The notes under the pieces are model-generated. The model made no database searches, was not told the DNA's origin, and saw nothing but the letters and a program-made list of their open reading frames with translations. Shown here piece after piece: positions 51,278 to 59,070 of a stretch of 64,000 nt of DNA. Origin of the DNA: Actinomadura flavalba DSM 45200 (GTDB lineage: Bacteria; Actinomycetota; Actinomycetes; Streptosporangiales; Streptosporangiaceae); assembly GCF_000374305.1 (NCBI RefSeq), contig NZ_KB894097.1, positions 186,001 to 250,000 on the forward strand, given 5' to 3'. The position numbers and the translations under genes are program-made. How positions within the stretch are numbered: position 1 is the stretch's first letter; each line of letters begins with the position of its first letter.

Positions 51278-51550
51278 TCAGGCGTCCGGGGCGTCGATGT
51301 GGGCGGCGAGGTTCCCGATCGTGAGGGCGATCAGCTCGTCGATGTCGAGGGCGGCGAGCAGGCCGGGGACGTCGGCGTCGTCGCCGTAGCGGGCGGCGAG
51401 GCGGTCGGTGAGGTCGGTGAACTCGGCGGGCTCCAGGTCGAGGTCGCCGTGCAGCGTCGTGTCCGGGCCGAGGGCGGCCCGCGGCTCGTGGCCGATCACC
51501 GCGACGAGCATCCCCTTGATCTCGTCGAGCGTGCTCTGCGGCTGGGTCAT
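51278..51550 (-). CDS. acyl carrier protein homologue lacking the phosphopantetheine serine
   Basis: A 90-residue ACP-like four-helix protein. TLDEIKGMLVAVIG is helix 1; HGDLDLEPAEFTDLTDRLAA is the loop and recognition helix II; DVPGLLAALDIDELIALTIG is helix III/IV. Related actinobacterial ACPs read D-L-E-L-E-S-(I/V)-E-F at this point, with Ser carrying the 4'-phosphopantetheine. Here the codon is CCC (Pro41), so it cannot be converted to holo-ACP at the normal site. The ATG overlaps the PKS-like stop (ATGA), giving coupled, roughly equimolar synthesis. Confidence 0.8.
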   Translation of the reverse strand: MTQPQSTLDEIKGMLVAVIGHEPRAALGPDTTLHGDLDLEPAEFTDLTDRLAARYGDDADVPGLLAALDIDELIALTIGNLAAHIDAPDA

Positions 51551-54500
51551 CGTGGTGGCTCCCCCGTGGCGTCGTCGTTCGGTCGTGCGGCATCGGTCGG
51601 CGGGGCGGCGATCTCGCGCAGCAGCGCGGCGGCGGCCGTGTCCGGGTCGTCGGACGGCACCGGGTCGGCCACCAGCACGCGCGCGCCGGTCGTGGCCCGC
51701 CAGGCGGGCGCGACGCCGGGCGGCGAACCGTCGGCGGACCGCCCCCGCTTCACCGCATCCGACCCGACCGGCGCGACGTCGGCGGATCGTCGAGACTCCC
51801 GTCGCGCCGCATCCGGGCCGTCCGGCGCGGCCCCGGGCGGCGGGACCTCAACGGATACGGACTCTTCACCCCGTTCGGCCCCACCCTCGCCCGGCAGAGC
51901 GTCAGCGGGGCGACGAGGTTCCCGCCCCGCCTCCGCGAGCTCGACCGGTGCGGTTTCGGGCTCGGCCGGGGACGTGCCCCGAGCCGCATCATCCGCGCCA
52001 GGTCCGGCGTCCTCGCGGGCGCGGGCACTCGGACCGACCGGCCGTGCGGGCGCCTGCTGAGCCGTATCGCTCCCGTCGGCCGCCAAGTCGAAGCCGCCGT
52101 CGCCGCCCGTACGGACGCTCGGGTCAATTGATCGTCGGGCCGCGTCGTGTGCTTCCGTCGGTTCGTCGTCGTTCGCCAGAGCGTCCGGCGCCGCGGGTGG
52201 CGCGGGGGTAGGTGGGGCGGGTTCGGTGTTGTCGCGCTGCGTCTGGGGGCTCGGTTCGGACGGCGGCGGGGCGGGTCGCGTGGGTGCGGTGCCCGGTCGG
52301 GGGTTCGGCGCGGCCGGGGTGTGGCGGGACGGACCGCTTGCGTCGGGGCCGGGCGCCGGGTCGGGCGGGGTGGTGAGGTCGGGGAGGGACGCGAGGATGC
52401 GGGCGCGGGTGGCCTCGTTCAGGGGCGGGTGCGGGTGGGCGGGGCCGGCGCCGAGGAGGCCGAGGACGACGTCGCGCTGGGCGGCGGCGAGTTCGCGGGT
52501 CGCGCGCAGGTACTCCACGACCGCCTGGGCGGTCTCGGCGGAGGGCTGCGGGACGGGGTCGGCGGACGGCGCGGGCGGTGCCGGGGCGGTGCGGGAGCCG
52601 TCCGGGGCGCGAACGACGGGGCCTTCGACCGTCCACGTGGGCGCGGGCGGCGCGGCGTCGAGGACGTGCGCGTCGCGGCCCGCGAACAGGGCGTGCGCGT
52701 CGACCGGGACGCCCACCGCCGCCAGTTCGGCCAGCGTCAGCAGCAGCCGGGGCACGCCGGGGTCGCCGGGCACGTCGCAGGCGACGGCCGTGTGCGGGCG
52801 GTCCGCGAGGATCTGCCGGACGAACCCCGTCAGCGTGTCCCCGGGACCGGCCTCCACGAAGATCCGCGCGCCCGCCGCGTACATCGCCTCGATCTGCTCG
52901 ACGAACCGGACCGGCGCCGCCACCTGCCCGGCCAGCGTCGCCGCCAGCTCCACCGGGTCGGCGTCGTAGGGCGCGGCGGTCGCGTTGGACCAGACGGGGA
53001 ACGCGGGCGAGCGCAGGTCGCGGCGCGCCAGCTCGCGCCGCAGCGGCGTCGCCGCCCCCGCGACGAGCGGACTGTGGAACGCGCACGCGGCCGGGACCGG
53101 CTCGGCGTCCAGCCCCTGCTCGGCCAGCCGGACGAGCGCCCGCTCCAGCGCGGGCGTCGCGCCGGAGACGACGACGTGACGCGGCGCGTTGTGGTTCGCG
53201 ACCACCACCTGCGACACCTCGGCGATCGCGGCGCGCACGTCCTCCAGCGACGCCGCGACGACGGCCATCGCGCCGCGGTCCTCGTGGGAGTCGCCGCGCG
53301 CGGCGGCGGCCCCCAGCACGGCGCCGGCGCGCGCGGCGCCGACGGCGGCCAGGTCGTCCTCGGCGATGACCCCGGCCGCGCACAGTGCGACGAGTTCGCC
53401 GTACCCGTGCCCGGCGGCCAGGTCGGGCCGGACGCCCAGCTCGGTGAGCAGCCGGTGCACGGCCACCCCGGCGGCCCCGGCCCGGTGCGCGCTCGCGTGG
53501 CGCAGCAGCCGCTGTGAACGGGGGAAGGCGACGAACAGGTCGGTGGGCACCGGGACGCGGCCGACGTCCCCGCCGGGGAACAGGAACGCGACCGCGCCGG
53601 ACGTGCCGCCGCCCGTGAACACCCCGCCGCCGGGACGGAACGCGCGCGCCCGCTCGGCCGACGCGACGACGTCCGCGACGTCCGTCGCGACGAACGCCGC
53701 CCGCACCGGCCCCGTGGACTCCGCGCACGTCCGGGCCAGGTCGCGCAGCCGCACCCCCGGCCGCCGGGCCAGCGCGGCGAGCCGGTCGAGGACGTTCCGC
53801 GCGGCGTCGTCGTCGGCGCCGCGCACGACGAACAGTTCGGCGGGCCACTCCGCCACGCCCGACACCGGTTCGGGCGCCCCGCCGTATCCGGCGATCACGG
53901 CATGGAACGCGGTCCCGTCCGCGTCCGCGCCGACCCCCGCATACCGCTCCTCAGGCGCAGCAAGCCACGCCCGCACACCCTCCCCCACACCACACACAGC
54001 ACCCGGCCCGCCCCCAAGGTGCACGCCGCCCGACCCAACCCGGGTTTCCACGGCACCCGGCCCAACTCCGGCGTGGACGCCGCCCGGCCCGGCTCCGGGG
54101 TGCACGGCACCCGCCCCGACCCCGGCGTGCAGGACGCCCGGCACGGCGCCGGGGTGCACGGTTCCCGGCACGTCCCCAGGGTGCACGTCGCCCCGCCCGA
54201 CCCCGGCATGCACGGTTCCTGGCGCGACTCCGCCGCGCACGGCACCCGGCACAACTCCGGCGTGCCCGCCGCCCGGCACGACCCCGGCGTGCACAGCGCC
54301 CGGCATAGCCCCGGGGTGCACGGTTCCCGGCACGTCCCCGGGCTGCATGGCACCCGGCACGGCCCCGGTGTGGACGGTGCCCGGCGCGACCCCGGGGTGC
54401 GCGGTCCCCGGCACGTCCCCGGGGTGTACGGCGCCCGGCGCGGTCCTGGGGTGTACGGCGCTTGGCAGGACGCCGGTGTGGACGGCGAATGCCGCCGTGA

Positions 54501-57500
54501 TGATCGCCGCCAGACCGGCCGCGCCGCCGTCCCCATCGAACTGCGTGGCGTCCACCGGGGCGGAGGGGGTGCAGCCGTCCCGTTCGGTTCGCGCCGGGTG
54601 GAAGGTGCCGTCGTCCGCGTGCTTCGCCGCCGCGTCCGGCGTGGTTCGACCGGGCGCGCCCGTCCACGCCTCGCGCGCCAGGGACGCGCCCCTACCGCTG
54701 GCCGCCCATCCGGTGGCCTCGACCCGCGCCGACGGCACCCCGCCGCCCGCAACCGGGTCACCCGCACCCGAACGCGCACCGGCCGTCTCGACGGGGTTCG
54801 CCTGCGCGTCCGCATCGCCGGGGTTTGTCCCAACAAGGTCCGCCGAGGACGCCCGTTCGCGGGATTCGTCCCCCGCGCCCGCTCCCGCGAACGCGCGGCC
54901 ATCGGACCGCTCGGGGGCGGACGCACCCGCCCCGGCGGCGCCGAACGCGCCCGCGCCGCCCGGTGCGGCATCGCGCATGGCCCGCCCGGACGACCCGTCA
55001 CCCGGGACTCCCTCGGCCCGCGCATGATCGCTCACGGGCCCGCGCGCCACTGCGGGATGAGCCGCGTCCGCGTCTCGCGGAGCTGCGGGGATGGGTGGCT
55101 CGTCGCCGGGGGGCACGGCCGTGCGTGGGGGGTTGCTCGTGTGGGCGACGTCTGGTGCGTTCGCGGGATGGTGCGGCGCTGCGGGAGGGGGCGTCTCCGC
55201 GCCGCGCGACGCTGCCAGGCCGGGTGCCTGGTCGTTCGGGGCCGTCACCGTGCGCGCGGGGGCGGTCGTCTGCGCAACGTCCGACGCGTCCGCGCCGCGC
55301 GATGCTGCTAGGCCGGGTGGCTCGTTGCCCGGGGCCGTCACCGTGCGCGCGGGCGCGGTCGTCTGCGCAACGTCTGACGCGTCCGCGCCGCGCCACGCTG
55401 CCAGGCCGGGTGGGTCGTTGCCCGGGGTGGTCGGCGGGTGCGCGGGGGCGGTCGGCTGCGCGACGTCCGACGTGTCCGCGCCGCGCGGTGGTGCCAGGGC
55501 GGGTGGATCGTTGCTCGGGGTGGTCGGCGGGGGCGCGGGGGTGGTCGGCTGGGGGACGTCCGGTGCGGTCGCGGGGTGGTGCGGTGCTGTGGGAGGAGGG
55601 GTGTGGGCTGCGGGGGTCGGCGGATTGTCGTCGCCGGTCGTCGCCTGGCGTGCGGGGTCGCTCGTGTGGGTGGCGTCCGGCGGGTTCGTGGGGGTGGGGT
55701 GCCCGTTGGTTGCTTCGTGGGTTGTGGTCGTTGTGGTGAGGAAGGTCGCCTTGGTGGGTGGGACTTTGGCCTGGGTCCAGGCTCGGGTCAGGGCTTGGTG
55801 GGGTGCGTTGGGGCCGGTGGCGGCGGTGACCGATTTGAGGACGGCGTAGACGCGGTCGCCGTCGCGTTCGGCGTCGGGGAGGCGTTTGAGGGCGAGGCAG
55901 CCGATGCCGTCGTTCGGGGTGGGGGCGGGGTGGAGGTCGGCGGCGCCGCACAACACCAGGTCGCTGCCGCCGGAGGCGAGTTCCTTGCACGCCGTGTCCA
56001 GGGCGGCCAGGGCGGACGCCTCGCCCGCCGCGATCGTCGCGTGCGTGCCGCCCAAGCCGAGGGCGGCGGCGACGTTGCCGGGGCGCGGCCCGGCCGTCCC
56101 AAAGAGCACCGAGGCGCGGGTGCGGTCGAACGGGCGGTCGGCGTAGCCCGCGTCGGCCAGCGCACGCCGGGCGACTTCGACGGCGAGCAGGCCCGCGGCG
56201 TCGTGCTCGGCCCCCGGAGCGGGCTCCCCGACCGCGACGGACGGCAGCCCACCGGCGGAAGCCGCCCCCTCGGAGCCGCCCCCGCCCAGACGCGGAGCAC
56301 CCGCCGACCCCGATCCCGCAGCGCCGACGTGCCCCCCGTCCGCGCGGATCGAGGGAGCGCCCGCTGACCCCGACCCCACGGCGCCGTGCCCGGCCCCGCC
56401 CGGAGGGAGCGTGGTGGCCCCGCCCGCGACCGGCGCCGAGCCCTCTGCGCCGTGCCCGATCCCGGCCGGAGGAAGGCTGACGGCCCCGCCCGCGCCACCG
56501 CGCCCCGCACCGGGCATCGACGCCCCGCCCGCGACCGGCGCCGAGCCCTCTGCGCCGTGCCCGATCCCGGCCGGAGGAAGGCTGACGGCCCCGCCCGCGC
56601 CACCGCGCCCCGCACCGGGCATCGACGCCCCGCCCACAACCGGCGCCGAGCCCTCTGCGCCGTGCCCGATCCCGGCCGGAGGAAGGCTGACAGCCCCGCC
56701 CGCGCCACCGCGCCCCGCGCCGGGCATGGACGCCCCGCCCGCGACCGGCCCCGAGCCCCCTGCGCCGTCCCCCATCCCGCCCGCAGCGCCGGGCATGGAC
56801 GCCTCGTCCGCGAGCGGCTGTGAGGCACCCGCCGATGCCGGGCCTCCGGCGCCGTGGGCCGGTGCCGGAGCGGCGGAGGCCGGGGCGGAACGGGTGGGCC
56901 TGAGGGTGCGGGACCAGTGGGCGGCCGCGTCCGGGGCGCCGGGCAGGACGCACGCCATGCCGATGACGGCGATGTCGAGCGGTTCCGGCCCGGCGGGCGG
57001 TTCGTCCGGGTCCAGGGTGAGGGCGGCGGCGCGGTCGGCCAGGAAGCGGGTCGCGCCGCTGGTGAGGTGCTCGTGCAGGCTCGTGACGCCGGTCGTCGCC
57101 GAGCGGAGCGCCGCCGCGTGGCCGAGCGGGTACAGGCCCTCGCGGTACTGCGCGGCGGCCTCGACGGGCGCGCCGCCGCGCAGGCCCCGCGCCGCGACGG
57201 CGATCCGCCCGGGAACATCGTCGGTGACGGCGTCGGCGGCGGGCGTCCGGGCGCATCGGACGGGGCCGACCACGACCGTCCCGTCGCACTCCTGCGCCAC
57301 CCGCTGGTAGCCGGGCGTGATCGCGCCGGACGCGACCGCCTCGTAGGTGAACAGGTACGCGGTACCGGCGAGGACGCGGACGTCGACGCCGCGCTCGGCC
57401 AGCGGCCCGGCCAGCGCCGCGACCATCGCGCCGGACCGCTCGTCGTGCACGCCCCCGCCGAACAGCACCGACAGGTCCTCGGCGGAATGATCGTCGAGGA

Positions 57501-58959
57501 ACGCGGACAGCCGCGCGAGCCGCGCCTCCCACAGCGCGAACGCGCCGGGCGCGCCGGACGGCACGGCCCCCTCGGCCCCGGCGAACACCAGCCGCCGGAC
57601 GCCCGCCGCCAGGAACCGGTCGAGCGTGCCGGGTCCGGACGCGTACAGGTACGCCCGGACGCCCGCCGCCTCCAGCGGCGCGGCCTCCTCCGGCCCGCCG
57701 CCGTCGATCAGCGCGTACGGGCACCGCGCCTCCCGCACGGCGGCGAGCTGCGCGGCCCGCACCACGGGCGGCACGAACCCGGCGATTCCGGCGGCCCACG
57801 GCCGGTCGCCCAGCCGCTCGGCGGCCGAGGCCAGCAGCGCCGAGGCGTCCGCCCCGTCCAGCAGCCCGAGCGCGACGCACGGCAGCCCGCCGTCCTGCGC
57901 GACGACGGCGGCGAACGACGCGCGGTCGGTCACGCCGGGGATCGGCGCCTGCACGACGGGGTAGTCCCGGCTGACGGCCGCGCCGGGCGGACGGTCCCGG
58001 GGCGCGAGCGGCGCGGCGCGGACGGCCGCGCGCAGGTGCGCGCCGATCCCGTCCCGGACGGCCCGCACGACGCCGCCCGCCGTCTTGTACCGGCCCGCGA
58101 GCGCGGCGGCGAGGAACCCGTCCTGCCCGACCGGCAGCAGGTGCGTCCGCAGCCCGCCGGGCCCGAGGCGGGCGGTGAGGCCCGCGAGGTCGAGGCAGGA
58201 CAGGTCGAACTCGGGCAGGTCGGGCCGCGCGTAGACGCGGTGGCCCTCGACGATCCGCGTCTCCGAGCCGTCCATGGCGGCGAGCGCGGCGGCGACGTCG
58301 GCGGGCGGCTCCATCTCGCGGACGAGCGCGAGCTGGGTGTCGAGGACGACGCCCGCCGCCCCCGCGGCGATGGCGGCGGCGGCCGTGTGCGGGCCGATGC
58401 CGCCGGACGCGAACACCGGCGCGTCGATCCGCCGGTCGCCGAGCAGGCGTTGCAGCAGGACGGCCGTGGTCGGCTCACCGATCCGGCCGCCCGCCTCGCT
58501 GCCCCGCGCGATGAGCCCGTGCACGCCCGCGCCGCCGTGGGCGGCGGCCAGTTCGTCCCCGAGCGCCAGCGCGAACTCGGCCTCGCGGACGTCCACGACC
58601 TCGACCAGCACCCGGCGGCCCCGCGCCCAGGCGGCCAGGTCGGCGGGGGCGGTGGCCGGGCGCAGCGCGGCGGCGTCGACCAGGACGGTGTCGGCGGCGG
58701 GCGGCAGCTCGCCGGGACGGACGGCGCATCCGGCGGGCAGCCGGACGCCGAACCGGCCCGGCCACCAGCGCCCGACGTCGGTGAGCGCGGCCAGCGCGGC
58801 GGCGCGCCCGCCGCCGAGGTCCAGGACGCCGAGCCCGCCCGCGCGGGCGACGCCGACGACGGTGCGCGGCGCGGGCCGCCCGAACGGCCCCACGCCGATG
58901 ATCTCCACCGGCCGCCGGTCGCGGCGGGCGTGGCGGGCACCGCCCGTTCGCTGATCCAC
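51547..58959 (-). CDS. PfaA/PKS-like pseudo-synthase: NMO-NMO-KS(degenerate)-AT(no Ser)
   Basis: A 2470-residue protein. Residues 1-270: nitronate-monooxygenase/PfaD-like barrel (GLIARGSEAGGRIGEPTTAV). About 330-600: a second such barrel (PVVQAPIPGVTDRASFAAVV; GTAYLFTYEAVASGAI), in which the usual ECGGHxGP loop reads AEGAVPSGAP. 662-682: KS start DIAVIGMACVLPGAP. About 690-900: low complexity. About 905-1050: KS centre, with the active-site ACAS replaced by GEAS (Glu980). 1065-1475: Pro/Thr repeats. About 1480: the KS-end helix. 1494-1654: nonapeptide repeats. About 1740-2080: an AT whose GHSxG is GHGYG (Gly1852), His kept in AFHSPLV. The rest is disordered. No ACP, KR or DH follows. GTG start. 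Confidence 0.85.
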   Translation of the reverse strand: MDQRTGGARHARRDRRPVEIIGVGPFGRPAPRTVVGVARAGGLGVLDLGGGRAAALAALTDVGRWWPGRFGVRLPAGCAVRPGELPPAADTVLVDAAALRPATAPADLAAWARGRRVLVEVVDVREAEFALALGDELAAAHGGAGVHGLIARGSEAGGRIGEPTTAVLLQRLLGDRRIDAPVFASGGIGPHTAAAAIAAGAAGVVLDTQLALVREMEPPADVAAALAAMDGSETRIVEGHRVYARPDLPEFDLSCLDLAGLTARLGPGGLRTHLLPVGQDGFLAAALAGRYKTAGGVVRAVRDGIGAHLRAAVRAAPLAPRDRPPGAAVSRDYPVVQAPIPGVTDRASFAAVVAQDGGLPCVALGLLDGADASALLASAAERLGDRPWAAGIAGFVPPVVRAAQLAAVREARCPYALIDGGGPEEAAPLEAAGVRAYLYASGPGTLDRFLAAGVRRLVFAGAEGAVPSGAPGAFALWEARLARLSAFLDDHSAEDLSVLFGGGVHDERSGAMVAALAGPLAERGVDVRVLAGTAYLFTYEAVASGAITPGYQRVAQECDGTVVVGPVRCARTPAADAVTDDVPGRIAVAARGLRGGAPVEAAAQYREGLYPLGHAAALRSATTGVTSLHEHLTSGATRFLADRAAALTLDPDEPPAGPEPLDIAVIGMACVLPGAPDAAAHWSRTLRPTRSAPASAAPAPAHGAGGPASAGASQPLADEASMPGAAGGMGDGAGGSGPVAGGASMPGAGRGGAGGAVSLPPAGIGHGAEGSAPVVGGASMPGAGRGGAGGAVSLPPAGIGHGAEGSAPVAGGASMPGAGRGGAGGAVSLPPAGIGHGAEGSAPVAGGATTLPPGGAGHGAVGSGSAGAPSIRADGGHVGAAGSGSAGAPRLGGGGSEGAASAGGLPSVAVGEPAPGAEHDAAGLLAVEVARRALADAGYADRPFDRTRASVLFGTAGPRPGNVAAALGLGGTHATIAAGEASALAALDTACKELASGGSDLVLCGAADLHPAPTPNDGIGCLALKRLPDAERDGDRVYAVLKSVTAATGPNAPHQALTRAWTQAKVPPTKATFLTTTTTTHEATNGHPTPTNPPDATHTSDPARQATTGDDNPPTPAAHTPPPTAPHHPATAPDVPQPTTPAPPPTTPSNDPPALAPPRGADTSDVAQPTAPAHPPTTPGNDPPGLAAWRGADASDVAQTTAPARTVTAPGNEPPGLAASRGADASDVAQTTAPARTVTAPNDQAPGLAASRGAETPPPAAPHHPANAPDVAHTSNPPRTAVPPGDEPPIPAAPRDADAAHPAVARGPVSDHARAEGVPGDGSSGRAMRDAAPGGAGAFGAAGAGASAPERSDGRAFAGAGAGDESRERASSADLVGTNPGDADAQANPVETAGARSGAGDPVAGGGVPSARVEATGWAASGRGASLAREAWTGAPGRTTPDAAAKHADDGTFHPARTERDGCTPSAPVDATQFDGDGGAAGLAAIITAAFAVHTGVLPSAVHPRTAPGAVHPGDVPGTAHPGVAPGTVHTGAVPGAMQPGDVPGTVHPGAMPGAVHAGVVPGGGHAGVVPGAVRGGVAPGTVHAGVGRGDVHPGDVPGTVHPGAVPGVLHAGVGAGAVHPGAGPGGVHAGVGPGAVETRVGSGGVHLGGGPGAVCGVGEGVRAWLAAPEERYAGVGADADGTAFHAVIAGYGGAPEPVSGVAEWPAELFVVRGADDDAARNVLDRLAALARRPGVRLRDLARTCAESTGPVRAAFVATDVADVVASAERARAFRPGGGVFTGGGTSGAVAFLFPGGDVGRVPVPTDLFVAFPRSQRLLRHASAHRAGAAGVAVHRLLTELGVRPDLAAGHGYGELVALCAAGVIAEDDLAAVGAARAGAVLGAAAARGDSHEDRGAMAVVAASLEDVRAAIAEVSQVVVANHNAPRHVVVSGATPALERALVRLAEQGLDAEPVPAACAFHSPLVAGAATPLRRELARRDLRSPAFPVWSNATAAPYDADPVELAATLAGQVAAPVRFVEQIEAMYAAGARIFVEAGPGDTLTGFVRQILADRPHTAVACDVPGDPGVPRLLLTLAELAAVGVPVDAHALFAGRDAHVLDAAPPAPTWTVEGPVVRAPDGSRTAPAPPAPSADPVPQPSAETAQAVVEYLRATRELAAAQRDVVLGLLGAGPAHPHPPLNEATRARILASLPDLTTPPDPAPGPDASGPSRHTPAAPNPRPGTAPTRPAPPPSEPSPQTQRDNTEPAPPTPAPPAAPDALANDDEPTEAHDAARRSIDPSVRTGGDGGFDLAADGSDTAQQAPARPVGPSARAREDAGPGADDAARGTSPAEPETAPVELAEAGREPRRPADALPGEGGAERGEESVSVEVPPPGAAPDGPDAARRESRRSADVAPVGSDAVKRGRSADGSPPGVAPAWRATTGARVLVADPVPSDDPDTAAAALLREIAAPPTDAARPNDDATGEPPR
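53998..54475. repeat. 27-bp coding minisatellite in the PKS-like gene
   Basis: About sixteen to eighteen units of 27 bp encode the nonapeptide P-G-x-V-H-P-G-x-V with drift (PGTVHPGAV, PGAVHAGVV, PGTVHAGVG). It lies between the remnant KS C-terminal helix and the AT domain, a place where relatives have an ordered KS-AT linker. Confidence 0.85.
55207..55530. repeat. 93-bp coding minisatellite in the PKS-like gene
   Basis: Units begin at 55207, 55300, 55393 and 55486 (exact 93-bp steps, 31 residues). They encode RGADASDVAQTTAPARTVTA followed by PGNEPPGLAAS, with high nucleotide identity between the first two. The array sits where the KS His residues should be encoded. Confidence 0.85.
56419..56760. 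repeat. 105-bp coding minisatellite in the PKS-like gene
   Basis: Three almost identical 105-bp units (a CGGCGCCGAG marker at 56431, 56536 and 56641) and a degenerate fourth encode a 35-residue Gly/Ala repeat including GGASMPGAGRGGAGGAVSLP. It replaces KS sequence between the N-terminal strand and the active-site region. The near identity suggests recent expansion or gene conversion. Confidence 0.88.
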
Positions 58960-59070
58960 CGTCCCCGCCCTCCGGTCGCCTGCTCGCGCTGCGCCACACT
59001 ACGTTCGGTGACAATGTGATCGCAGGGGCGACACACCACGAACGGCGGATCGGGCGGGAAACCGTCCGGC

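Noticed and set aside
51547..58959. Frameshifted or truncated PKS with the remaining ACP/KR/DH domains in another frame
   Set aside because: Other frames in this interval give only low-complexity shadows. The AT, post-AT helix and tail are all in the same frame as the NMO barrels, so the gene is rearranged rather than frameshifted.
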